Part shown: in pieces, positions 23,148 to 34,570 of the stretch
Numbering within the stretch: position 1 is the first letter of the stretch
Layout: every line of letters starts with the position of its first letter
Source of the DNA: Dioscorea cayenensis subsp. rotundata
Taxonomy: Eukaryota; Streptophyta; Magnoliopsida; Dioscoreales; Dioscoreaceae
Assembly: GCF_009730915.1 (NCBI RefSeq)
Contig: NC_052472.1
Coordinates: 18,692,382 to 18,756,381 of the forward strand
DNA length: 64,000 nucleotides
Reading direction: 5' to 3'
Position numbers and translations under genes: made by a program
The notes under the pieces: model-generated
The model's input: the letters and a program-made list of their open reading frames with translations, nothing else
The model's database searches: none
What the model was told of the DNA's origin: nothing

Positions 23148-23474
23148 GGGGATGAATCATCTGAGTACGTTCATAGATTTTAAATCTACGAACGGTTCTA
23201 TCAACCATTAGATTTCAATCCAACGATCCTATACTACTCAGTAAATAATATTACTATGCTTATAAATAGTAGCACAGTGAAAAGTGGGATGCACAATATT
23301 TTGATCTAAACCGTTCAATCAATTTGTACACACTATAATTGAAGAAATCTGAACCATCCAACCCTTATTTCTACTACAACTACAACAACCATTTTAAAAA
23401 CAAAACCTATACTAAAGATGTCTCACTGTAGCACCCTAATTAACATCGTGTAGCTCATTTGCCGCACATTCATA
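23148..23474. mobile_element. TA-microsatellite-flanked non-autonomous element, copy 2
   Basis: Direct-oriented relative of the block at 22,709 (shared ATGAATCATCTGAGTACGTT, CTGAACCATCCAAC, CTACTACAACTACAACAAC), again bounded by (TA)n (23,130-23,147 and 23,475-23,521). It is shorter by an internal deletion near its right end. Confidence 0.6.
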
Positions 23475-24733
23475 TCTATATGCATATATATATATATATT
23501 TTCTATATATATATATATATATTTGATGGTTTATTTTAGAATACTTGTTAGGTTGGGAATTTAATTAATTGTGCACCCCTGTGTATGCTACATAGTTAGT
23601 GTTTTAGAGTCTTGATGATTGTTAACCCATGGTTAATATTTGTAATTAAGCTTTTAGCAATCTAAGTCAAAGTGTAATGTTCATTTTTTAGGGTCTTTGC
23701 TCGAATCCTAATTTTAGTGTTGGAGTGGTTCCATAGCTTGGGGACTTTTCCAGGTAAGTAAATCACATATAAACCTATATATATATATATATAAGTTTTG
23801 GTTACTGACAATGATTTATGTAATTATTTAATTATTTTGTATGTTATTGTTGAAATACCATTCATGATGTAATATTTAAATGCTTTTGGCTTTTAAATAT
23901 TGTACATATCATTTAATTTTAGAACTTATAGATATTTATTTATTTATTTATTTATGTGATTTTGATGCTTTGCTTAAATACGGATTATAAGTTTAGCTTA
24001 TTATATACTATTTTGTTTTTACTTGTGAAAGTACTAAATTGTTTGGGAATTATTATTCAAAGTCATAATTATAAACTCAGTTATTTGATTACTTGTATAT
24101 TTAATCATTTATCTGATTAGTTATTTGGGTTATTAGCTATGCTTATTTAATTAATTATTCATTTACTTTATTTTGCTGGTTAATGTATAGAAATATTTCT
24201 ATTTAATTATTGGTTTGTTAAATGTATTATTGTTTGGAATAATTTAATTATTTTCATTTAAAAAACGGAATCACCGAATTTCAGTATCTCTATGTTGACA
24301 ATAATTTTGGAATTGACACATTTTGATATAGTAACTTGTAGTTCCTAACTTTGCTAATAACCCTGTCACTGGGGGTTAAACACTGACTATGTCGACACTG
24401 AACCTCTGACTACTGATATGAAACTATAGTTTCACACCATTCCGTCGGTGAAGAATAATGGCATTTGATAATCTGGCTCGAGTCACCGAGGATAAATAAA
24501 TGAACTTTGAAAATCCGACTTGAGTCACCGAGGTTGAAAATATATGAATTCTGTTGTTTTGTTTTGACATTAATTATTTAGGGGACATATATATATACTA
24601 GTTCAATTGAAAAATTATGTTTGTTTGAAATACTCTGAATTCTGGGTTTTATTTTTGATATTTATTGTATAACGTCACACTTAAGTATGTTTTTGAAATT
24701 ATTGAGTTTTTGTGATCCCTATATTTTTTGTTT

Positions 24734-25000
24734 GGGTAAACCACACAAATAGTCACTAAACTATAGGGTATTCCTATTTTGGTCATTGAACTTTAAAAAA
24801 TTCTATTTAGATCACTAAACTTTAGTTTTGCTACAAATCAAGTCACTAGGGAGAACGCCGTTAACGCCGTCTTGACGTGGCAAGCCATGGCACATAGTTT
24901 TTGTCATGCCACTAAAGTTTAGTGACCTAAATAAAATTTTTTAAAGTTCAGTATCCAAAATAGGAATAACTCTATAGTTTAGTGACTATTTGAGTCGTTG
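24734..25000. mobile_element. Foldback MITE, copy 1
   Basis: The left arm GTAAACCACACAAATAGTCA and ACTAAACTATAG is complementary to the right arm CTATAGTTTAGTGACTATTT; arms extend over about 100 bases. The loop carries AGAACGCCGTTAACGCCG. It is non-coding. A reversed copy is at 25,741. Confidence 0.75.
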
Positions 25001-25740
25001 GATCAAGAGTAGTTGGACCAATTTTTAGTAGAATACCTTGTTTTTTCTTTGTTGTAAATTAAGATAAATGTTTTCATTTTGCTCATGTTATAAACACAAT
25101 GCTTTTATGCTATGATGGTTCATGTTATTTTGAATTGTTGTATAGAGTTCTTCTCAAACTACAAACACACAACAAAGTTTTGCATCTGGAGCTGGTTTTA
25201 AAAATGCATGTAGGCAACAACAAGGGAGACAAGTGCCTTCTAGGTATATAGAGGGACTTGCCACAAGTTGGAAGTATGGCCCAAAGAAAAATGAAAGTGT
25301 CTCAATCTGATAGAAATGCAAAGAAACAACTCTCGAAGGGTGCACATTAACAGAAGGAGTGTTATTGGGGAGGTTGCACATGTTGTGGAAGTCTTTAGTA
25401 GGCTTAGTTTTTGGAATTAGACTTGTCAAGGGTTTTTTTTCTTTTTTGTTTGGCTTTAACAGATCATTACATATGAACTTGGGTTTTTGTCAAGTTGTTG
25501 GATGCTAGGCATTTCTGCCAATTTTGTTCATCAACTTGGGATTTGAATATAATTTTGTTTAATTATCAATACAAGTAACTATTTCACCAAAACTCTTTGT
25601 ATGATTGTTTTTTGTGAATGTCATTTTGAACATTCAATAGTTGATTTATTAAATGCATATATTGTTCAACACATTTACAAATACATCTTTACAAAGAAAA
25701 TTGAATCTACAGTTATAACAAAAACCTGAAAAAAATCAAA

Positions 25741-26009
25741 GATAAACCACAAAAAGTCATTAAACTATAGAGTTATTCCTATTTTGGTCACTGAATTTTA
25801 AAAAATTCTATTTAGGTTACTGAACCTTAGTGACGTGGTAAAAAGCATGTGACATCGCTTGCCACGTCAGGACACCGTTAACGGCGTTCTCCCTAGTGAC
25901 TTGATTGGAAGCAAAACTAAAGTTTAGTGACCTAAATAGAATTTTTTAAAGTTCAGCGACCAAAACATGAATACCCCTATGGTTTAGTGACTACTTGTGT
26001 GGTTTACCC
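25741..26009. mobile_element. Foldback MITE, copy 2 (opposite orientation)
   Basis: Same family as 24,734-25,000: the loop reads CACCGTTAACGGCGTTCTCC, the reverse complement of copy 1, and the ends are GATAAACCACA and TGTGTGGTTTACC. Orientation opposite to copy 1 is judged from the loop. Confidence 0.75.
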
Positions 26010-26396
26010 TTTTTGTGTTTAGTGGTTGTTTATTGGGCTATCAAGCTCATAAATAGTTGTTTTATCATTTTCAGATTAGGAGCATAGATAGCTTAGTAGG
26101 GACCATTGAGCGAACACTAGTTGATTATCATGTAAATAATTCTTTTGTTGTGAACCTGAAACTTGTTATTTGTTTAAAGCTTTGAATCTTGCACTTTTAG
26201 TTTCCTTGGATCATAGTTGTGAACCTGGTTATTGTATCCCTTGAATTCTTGTGCTTTTGTGAAGTTGGTACTTTGTTATACTTTATGTTTGTGAGACAAA
26301 TACTGAGGCTTTGTGTGCCCACTTGGTCTCGGCCTTGTTGGTATGTGGTCGTTTGTTGACGTATCGAGTCCGGTGAACTGGATTCGGGGCGTGACA

Positions 26397-26517
26397 AGAT
26401 TTCTTTTCTGTATTTTTTGTTTTCTTTGTTATGTTTTTTATTGTTATCAGTTTATGTTTTTGGGTTCTCTTCCTTTTTAATATAATGTGGTTTATCCATT
26501 TTTTGAAAAAAAAAAAT
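26397..26517 (+). mobile_element. LINE 3' tail
   Basis: T-rich 3' region ending TGTGGTTTATCCATTTTTTG and an A-run of 11 is the usual tail of plant L1-type LINEs. Only the tail is present, directly after the gypsy LTR. Confidence 0.5.
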
Positions 26518-26760
26518 TTGGCTGCGTGTCTATGAAAGGATTTTAAAAATGAAAAGACACTAATGTAATAAACACTTGTAATACAACTAATGAGAACTTG
26601 TCATTAATTTGTGATTTCATTAATTAATGAATGATTGTTTTATCTTATTTGAAAAGATGTCTCATTAATGAAATAGTGTCTCATTAGTAAAATGGTGTGT
26701 CTATTTAAAAAAGTGGTGTATCTCATTAATAAAATAATGTGTCTTTTATTGAAGTGGTGT

Positions 26761-26876
26761 AATGAAGTGATGTGTCTTTTTAAATGACACTCATTAATGA
26801 AGTGATATGTCTTTTTAAATGACACTCATTATTGAAGTGGTGTGTCTCTTTACTAAACACCACTTCATTCTTATAA
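26761..26876. repeat. 35-bp tandem repeat with terminal inverted repeat
   Basis: Two 35-bp units (26,761-26,795 and 26,796-26,830) differ by one base, and a third, diverged unit starts at 26,831. Each unit contains GTGTC...GACAC. The last unit closes with GAAGTGGTGT...ACACCACTTC, a 10-bp inverted repeat. The flanking 26,640-26,760 consists of looser variants of the same phrase (GTCTCATTAATGAAATAGTG). Confidence 0.75.
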
Positions 26877-26879
26877 AAA

Positions 26880-27770
26880 TAATCTCCTACCATTATTCAA
26901 GTAAAATTTGAATGACAAACAAACTCCTCACAAGTCCATTTGTTTTGTTCTTTGAGTACACAAAAAATAGAAGCAAACTTTCATTTTGTAAAAGACATTG
27001 TTGTCTTTGCTTGAGTTTGGAAGTGCAAACCATACTCAAGGGTCTTCATTGTATCCTAAAAGAAATTCGTCATTCAATCCATTTTGCATCAAAGGTTTGA
27101 AATTAGGTGGAGGCAAATTAAACCTAAAGAAAAGTGTTTCCCACGCTTTGAAGACTTGTGCACTACTTTTTATCTAATCTCTTCCTCTTTATTCCTCAAA
27201 GAACCATCCCCACCAACAGTGTCTTCTCAGTTTTTAGTAAAGGATAGGTAATTCTAAAATAGATTTGGTGCAATATCTCGTCTTCGTTGTCTTTATCAAT
27301 TCCTGTAATCATCCATGTCTTCCATGTCTTTCATTACTTTGTAAGTAATGAAGAAATTAGTAATTTCTCTTTATCTTAAAATTAGGACCGGTCGTTAAGT
27401 TAGACAATAACTTTCAGGTTATTCCTAACCATTTGACAGGAAAACATAAATAATCAAACATAAGAGTTGCTAAATAAATGTTTCCATGTATGTGAATGAA
27501 GCACTAAAATAATTTTCTTTTCATTCTTCTGTTCTATGTTTCCACTCCATTTTCATTACGAAGATGTATCACGTCAGGATCTGTTAATTTTCTTTTCATT
27601 TCCGTGTTTCTATAATCCAAAAAATAAGTAAACCATGATAATCTCATGCTTATGAAAAGCTATGAATGGATCATTTTCAAGTGAATTTCATAAACAAATT
27701 GACACACACACACATATGTATAGTTTGATATTTACTTTAACATAAGGAATAGCCTCGTCCCAAGAGCACC
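26880..27770. other. No gene recognised; possible LTR-like remnant
   Basis: The sequence around 26,990-27,380 (CTCAAGGGTCTTCATTGTATCC and a pyrimidine-rich stretch before CTGTAATC) has the look of a copia-type LTR, but ends and coding parts were not found. A small (CA)n/(TA)n patch lies near 27,703. From about 27,770 the RLP 3' flank begins. Confidence 0.3.
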
Positions 27771-27903
27771 ACAAACCGCAGCAATTTAGACTTGAAGAGT
27801 TGAGAAAAAAAACTTCTTACATTACGACAATAAAACAGTAAAATTTCAGGTCTGAGTTGAAAGTTTTGATTTTAGTCTTCTTGAGTATAAGACCGTCTTC
27901 ACA

Positions 27904-30900
27904 TTAAATCCAATCATATGTTGCATCAATTGATCGGAAATACGCGATTCTTATGGTTTGCTTGATCATGATGGTGCCGATGAACATCCAGAAGCCAATA
28001 ATGAATCCTAGTGCAGCACTTACATAAAGCCATAACATCTCTGACTGATCTTTGTTTCCTTCTTCCTCACTTGCACTTGGAGAATGTGTTTCATTAAAAC
28101 AATTCTGAAGAGGTGGTCCACAGAGATTATTGTTCCAATTATAGGCTGATGGATCGAAAGTCTGAAGTTGCCCTGCCTGATGGAATTTTGCCGGACAAAC
28201 TGTTGTGGGACAAGTTTAAATGACCCATAAAGTTCAAAGTAGATATGCTTGATGGAATGAGAGCCGGATAAATTGTTCTTTGATAGATCAAGTGATTCCA
28301 GCTGTTTCATGTCACTGATATTATCTGGTATCTTTCCACTGAAAAGGTTACCAGAAAGATTCAAGAAGTGCAGCCCATGTAGTTTAGTTAGTTCTTCAGG
28401 CAACTCACAGGAAAGCTTATTGTTTGATAAGTCCATGCTTGTGACTAATGATAGAATTTTTTGGTATTCAATTTGCAAACCCTTTGCTGTTATCAGGAGA
28501 GATTCTGAGTAGCCAAATATATTTGGAGAATTACTATTGCCCCAGTAAGAATAAGCAAAATATACGTCACTGACAATGGGAAGCAAAGACCACCATTGAT
28601 TGTGGTTTGTGGATGCCATGGCTTTGAAATCTCCAAAAAAATGAGGAATGCAACCTGATAGGTTGTTGTGTGCAAGGTCCAGGATTTGAAGAGAGGAGAG
28701 TTTTGATAATTGTTCTGGGATGACACCTTCCAATAAATTTGATCTCAAGCGAAGAACCGCTAAAGATGAAAGGTTTTCCCCTAACCATGTCGGTATGTTA
28801 CCTGAGAGTTTGTTTTCACCAATGTCGAGAGTGACCAACTTGTTGGCCATTTTTAAGGACAAGGGCAGATCACCATAGAAGCCATTATTTCTCAAATGTA
28901 AGGATCTGAGATTGGTTAAGGACATAAGGCCATCAGGAATTTTACCAGTAAAATTGTTGTTAGAGAAATCAACAACTTCCAAAAATGATGTTGAATTCCA
29001 GCAGTGGGGAATTCCTCCAGACATATCATTGTTAGATAAATCAAGCAATGCCAAGGAGGTAAGATTACAAAAGAAGGATGGAATGCTTCCATTGATATGA
29101 TTATGAGATAAAGAGAAGACTTGAATGTAAGAAGCAGTATCCAAAATAAGTAGGAATAGGACCTGAGAATGAGTTGTTGGTGAGATCTAAAACAGTGAGT
29201 TGGGAAGGTTCAAACTCAGGAATCAGGCCTTCAAATCTGTTAAAACTCAAATCAACACTAGTGAACAGATAATTTTTCACAGTAGTTGGTAGACTCCCTT
29301 CCAAATTGTTGTTTGAAAGATCAAGAATATAACTTCTCATTGAAGTTAGATTCCAAAACCATGCAGGGATACTGCCTGAAATTCCAGAATTTTGGTAAGC
29401 GAAGTTCACCCAAATGTGTCTGAGTTCTTAGCCAAGTCGGAAAAGCAGGGCCAACTCTGCAAGAACACATGTTGATGGTACTGCAATCAAAATGAGGCTT
29501 CCAATTCACACTCACATTCAATTGCAACGAGTTATAAGAGAAGTCCACATACTCCAAGTTGCTAGATTAGCAAAATGAGATTCAGTCAAGACACCTGCCA
29601 AGGAATTCAAAGAGAGACGCAAAGCATTCAGTTTAGATAACTGACCTATGCTCGTCGAAATTGTGCCATTCAACTTGTTGTTTCCAAAACTTAGTGTGCT
29701 TAGACCATCCTTGCTTCCTGATTCAGAACCATTCTGCTTGTTCTCCCTGCATTTAGACAATCCATCAACGAGATCATTAATGTCCCCACTGATAGAATTG
29801 TTATCCAAATTTAAGGACTGTAACTTGCACAAGTTTCCCATGCCTTTTGGCAATGTTCCGGTAATGTTGTTCTGCGATAAATCGAGCTCCCTTAAGCTAG
29901 AGAGCTTTCCTGTGGATTCTGGTAATGGCCCGGTTATGCCATTACTCGGCATTTTCATCGTCTGCAACTGGCCAAGATTTCCGAGGCTCTCTGGTAACTT
30001 TCCACTTATTGCATTTTTTGACAAATCTAGAAACTGCAGGTGAACAAGATTCCCTATAGTTTCAGGCAATTTGCCGCTGAGTTTGTTACCATCAGCGTCA
30101 AAGTACTGCAAAAGTTTGAGATTTCCAAAGGCTTCAGGTATCTCTCCTTCAAGCATATTTAATGATAAATCCAAGAGCTGCAGGTTTGTCAGTTCCCAAA
30201 TACCTTGAGAAATCCTTCCTTTCAATTGGTTTCCAGACAATACAAACTTCTCCAACTTGTGCAGCCTCCCTATGCTATCTGGCAGCTTTGTGATCATATT
30301 AGCAGACAAACCAAAGGATACTAACTCAGTAAGATTCCCCAAGGACTCTGGGATCACTCCAAAATGGTTAGTATCCAAGAGCAAGGTTCTCAACTTACTG
30401 AGGTTTCCGATGGAAACCGGTAAATTGCCATAAAGATCACAATAAGAAAGATCAAGATGGATCAAACCTCTGAGTTGGAACAACCAATCAGGCAGAGTGG
30501 TGTTAAGGCTATTGTCAGAGAGATCAAGCACACGAAGAGATGTGAAGTTGAGATGATGAAGCAGAGTAGCATCATGCATACCACCAGCTTGGAGATAAGC
30601 ATTTGACAGTTTCAAGACAAGTACAGAAGGAAGCATATTGATATGATGAAGCCAATCAGAGACCATTGAGAGGTCCACATTAGTCAAGTCAAGGTGCTGC
30701 AATCTGGTCATTCCAGACAGCCAGTGAAGGTTATCAGTGGACAGAAATGAGTCTTCTGAGATGTAATAGTTAATGTCAAGGACATGCAAATTTGATAGGT
30801 TTCCAAGAGCCTCATGTGGAATGACACCACTAAATCCAGCACTGGAGAGGTTAAGGTATTCAAGGTTGGAAAGAGAGCCAATGAAGTCTGGAATGGGAGA

Positions 30901-31257
30901 GTTATTGAAGTTGTTGCTGCTCAAGTCTAAGTGTTTTAAGTGGTGAAGTTGAGAGAGAGAAGAGTCCAACTTACTTGGTGGCATGTCATAATAATAAAAG
31001 AAGTCATTAGGGTACTGTCGGAGATCAAGCTTGATGACATGGCTGGTTACATTGTTGCAGGCAACTCCTGGCCAGTTGCAGCAATCATGGCCAGTCCAAG
31101 CATAGAGCCAGCTTTGGTTGTTGCTCAGTTGAATGCCTGATTTGATGCTGAGAAGAGCTTGCCTTTCAGTGTCAATACAACTTTTTCCATTTATGGTAAT
31201 AGCTAATGATATGAGAAGGGAAACAAGGAAAAGAGGCAACATGTCACTCACAGCCAT
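27904..31257 (-). pseudogene. RLP2: Cf/EIX-type receptor-like protein, multiply frameshifted
   Basis: Full-length relative of RLP1 in the same orientation. Reading leftward: signal peptide (MLPLFLVSLLISLAITING), LRRNT with SCIDTERQALLSIKSG and WTGHDCCNWPGVAC, LRR array, SLLITAKGLQIEYQK after the island, cap with LCGPPLQNC, acidic SEEEGNKDQ, membrane helix VSAALGFIIGFWMFIG and tail ending YDWI at 27,904. The frame is open for 579 codons from 31,257 and then breaks at about 29,561, 29,390, 29,145, 28,260 and 28,172; between breaks the protein similarity continues without loss. Single-base indels explain each break. Conceptual length is about 1,118 residues. So many indels argue for a true pseudogene, although uncorrected long-read errors could add to them. 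The 579-codon frame could still make a secreted LRR-only fragment. Confidence 0.85.
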
Positions 31258-31263
31258 GACAGA

Positions 31264-31296
31264 AAGAAGAAGAAGAAGAAGAAGAAGAAGAAGAAA
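31264..31296. repeat. (GAA)n microsatellite in the RLP2 leader
   Basis: About ten AGA/GAA units lie between the RLP2 start codon (31,257) and its TATA box, giving a CTT-rich 5' leader on the gene strand. Confidence 0.85.
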
Positions 31297-31306
31297 AGAG
31301 CATCAT

Positions 31307-31314
31307 TTTATATA
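31307..31314 (-). promoter_or_regulatory. TATA box of RLP2
   Basis: TATATAAA on the minus strand, about 50 bases upstream of the start codon. The spacing is short but consistent with the compact RLP1 promoter. Confidence 0.5.
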
Positions 31315-31319
31315 AGCTG

Positions 31320-32105
31320 TAAAAGGAGAGTTTTTTTTATCAATTTTTTTTTTATCATTTTAAAGGAGCATCATTTTTTTTTATCAAATTTTTTAAAAAG
31401 TTTTTATCAATAGTATAATAATATATGTAAAGCAAGTGGTTATAAAAAACAAAAAAAGAAATGAGTTGGCAAGTCTTAGGTCAATGGTGTACTAATGCGT
31501 GAGTTGCTTTCTTTGACCCGTCAGTTCACCAGCCTAATCAAGCGCGTTGCCCAAAAATAGAAAGAAAGAAATAGGTGCTGAACGGCCGGTCTGACCAATT
31601 AAATCAGATGTTAATGGCTCTTTTGATGCAAAGTCTAATAATTATATCTTTTATTTGATTAAATAAAATTGATATGCATGTATTTTTATTCATGTTTTGA
31701 AAAATAATATTAAAAAATATATATATTTTTTAAATAGAAGCCCTTTTGGACAAGAAGATAATGTTGCAAAATCAAATCATGTCAATATATTGCACCAAAA
31801 AAAACCATTAATTAATAACATGAATAACTAGATCAATAATATATATATATATACTACACTAATGTTGTTTACTTTTGTTCATGAGACAAGACTGTAAAAC
31901 AATATTGGAAGGCCATCTGGATATCCATTATCTAGAAAAATCAAATATTAAAGGTCCTGCATATAAACAATGCCATCTAGTCAGCATTAATCCACCCTAT
32001 AAATTTTAGTATTACTAGACAATCATTAAAATAATACAGTCAATCTATCATATAAATATTTGTTAATGTAAATAATACTAAAATAACAACCAAAATTCTT
32101 TTACA
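31320..32105. other. RLP2 upstream region, no gene seen
   Basis: AT-rich with T-runs and a (TA)n patch near 31,838. No exon or recognisable element. Confidence 0.4.
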
Positions 32106-32109
32106 ACTG

Positions 32110-33330
32110 TCAACTTCGAGTTTCCATGTTTTGAAAATTATACATAATTGCATTGTTGCTAACACCATCAAATACATCTTTCTCAATAAATGTTATCAAA
32201 CAATCACTTAACCACTGATTACTCATTTTATTTCTCAGATCACTTTTAATTAATTTCATTGCAGAAAAAGCACGCTCCACAGTTGTTGTAGCCACAGATA
32301 AAATTAATGCCAACTTCAATAACAAATACACCAAGGGATAAATATAATGTTTCTTGGTCTCCACTATCTTTTGTGAAAGCTCTCTAAGTCCATTTAAATC
32401 AACTAACCTTTCATCTTCATGTACATCCATAATATAGTTTCTAAGTTGATTTTGAGAGCTATAAGCTCAACATAAGAAAACTCACATGGATAAAATTCAG
32501 CATCTTTAGCAACTTTTCTTTATCAAATGCACTAAATGAGTTTCTTGGACTCAAGCAAGCCACACAAAGTAGCAGTTTAGTGTTTATTAAATAATTGTTG
32601 AGCTCTTGAAGTTGCATATCAATAACAACATAAAAATAGATCAACTTGATAATGGTGTAAGTTGCTAATTTGTAAGACTTTATGACGCCTTCCTGTAATA
32701 TATGCATCTTCCATATCCGGCATTTGAATGTTGATCTTATTGCAAAATGAAGAAATATCATTCATCAAATCTCTCCATCCATCATCCTTCATTTGTTGTA
32801 ATCTTTTCTTTGCAGTTTTAACAAGTAACATAGCATTTACAATGTCTTGGTCCTTTCTCTACAAAGCAAAATTCAGTTCATTTGTAATTCCCAAGATCAC
32901 CACCATTAAATGTATGCAGAAAATAAAATCAAATGACTCTAGTAGTTCCAAGAGACAATGTGCTTCAGCTTTTTATCTTGATAAGTGCCATCCTTTTCAA
33001 AGTTTTCAAGTACATCTATAACTGAAAAAAACATAACCATTATATTAAAGAGTGAAGCATAATGAGAACCCCAACGAGTATCACCGGGCCGCTTAATACT
33101 CATTTCTTGGTTCAAGCCTCGACTAGTTTGCACTTCGCCATTAATCAATGATTCTATAATTTTATTTGCATGAGATGTTCTTTAAGCTTGTCTCAACGCT
33201 TGCAAGAAATACCAATCACATTTAACAATCGAGCAACTAAATCAAAGAAATTATTGATAATAAAATAATTCTTTGCAACAAACATAAGGGCTAACTGTAA
33301 TTGATGGGCAAAATAATAAATGGGTTTGAC
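32110..33330 (-). pseudogene. hAT-superfamily transposase remnant (C-terminal half)
   Basis: The minus strand retains three pieces in different frames: KRPGDTRWGSHYASLFNIM (about 33,085), DIVNAMLLVKTAKKRLQQMK-like with MNDISSFCNKINIQMPDM (about 32,790-32,710), and the hAT dimerisation region ATTTVERAFSAMKLIKSDLR (about 32,290-32,230), ending at 32,110. This matches plant TTF-type zinc finger/hAT dimerisation proteins. It lacks the N-terminal zinc finger and most of the catalytic core, with stops between pieces. A (TA)n patch and A-run follow near 33,440-33,487. Confidence 0.8.
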
Positions 33331-33539
33331 TAATAAGTTGTTGGATTGAATCCACATTTCATAAAATAAATGGGGTCCAAGTTATATGTTAAAACATTCA
33401 GTCAAAGAATATTAACATGGGTGATGGGTCTATGCCATATATGATATATATATATATATATATAAGGTAATTTAAAAAAAAAAAAATGGGGTCCATGGAA
33501 CCCCACTTCTCATAATGTAGATCCGCCCCTGGATTAACC

Positions 33540-34570
33540 AGTCATGAATATCCACCAGTGCTTTCCTCCACAGCATTAATATGGGACCAGACAACCCTTG
33601 TGTTTTCTGTGGTCTCCATAGGGAGACAATCGACCATTTGTTTTGGAATTGTAACAGGGTTCAACATTTTTGGTACATTCTTTGCAACAGAGAAAATATT
33701 TCTATTTCTTTATCTCTGCAGGGTTTTTTCTAACGGATCTTAGGCCATTCAAGATAGGCAATCGCTAGATCTCCGGCTTTCATCTTCAGGGAGCATGGTT
33801 CATTTGGATTGCCCGTTGTAATGCTATATTCAAGAACATAAGACCCAATCTCTATCATTGCTAGCAGTAACTTCCGCTCATGTTCATGATTTTTTTCTCG
33901 CAGTAACTGGAGCCTTATGGCGTAAAAACTTATATTATGCAACTTTTCTAGTGCTGATGGACCCTTCATTTTCACTCATGCCATATCTAGATTAGAGATT
34001 CAGGTTAGAACCATTGGTTTTTTCATTTCTAATGCTAATTACAAAATTATTCTTGCAAGGAGATTGTCTCAACCTTTGGATGATAATTCCTCTGATGCTA
34101 TATTGGCTATTGAAGTCGCACTCGCAGACCACTCTTCAACTCCAAATCCCGAAAGAAAGCACATTTTCGCTGTCATCACACCGATCTGAACTTCATTCAC
34201 GAGACAAATCATTCCCTTGCCTCGGCGTTTCTAGTCCGCAATTGTCTAATTTGAATTTCCTCATGGACATGAGCTCTCATCCCAGAATTCACGTTATTCC
34301 CTCTTCTTGGATGAGGCCGGCCATTTCTCTAGCCGGATTTGGACTTCGTCGTCAAAATCTCAATCTTTATCTTGTGGGCAAGGAGCTTCCATATTGGATT
34401 ATGAGATCCTTTTTAGAGCTCGGTTTCTCCTTCTAAGATCACTGCTATTTGTTATCTTTTTGTTTTATTTTGTCGCCTAGTTTGATCTGTCTTCGTTGTT
34501 CTGTAATTGTTGTTTTTTCTTCTTCTCATTTAATTAATTTCAGCTTCTCAGGTTTGAGAAGTTCTTACCA
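33540..34570 (+). mobile_element. LINE ORF2 3' end with terminal hairpin tail
   Basis: The plus strand begins in the zf-RVT region (MGPDNPCVFCGLHRETIDHL, then FWNCNRVQHFW), continues through frameshifted sequence to HPRIHVIPSSWMRPAISLAG, and ends at about 34,436. The T-rich 3' tail finishes with CTTCTCAGGTTTGAGAAG, a stem-loop also seen in the tail at 15,246. It is 5' truncated and non-functional. Confidence 0.75.

Larger units (their letters stand above)
21951..26396 (+). mobile_element. Long terminal repeat of the gypsy element, with nested insertions
   Basis: A purine-rich AAAGGTGGGCGAG (about 21,937) is followed by TGTGAAACATACCC, a plausible polypurine tract and LTR start. The right end is GGGGCGTGACA at about 26,396, a common end for this LTR type. 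Repeated phrases such as GAGTCACCGAGG (24,480-24,535) are typical of Del-like LTRs. The block is about 4.4 kb because at least four smaller elements sit inside it (22.7, 23.1, 24.7 and 25.7 kb). No matching left LTR is in the window. Confidence 0.6.
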
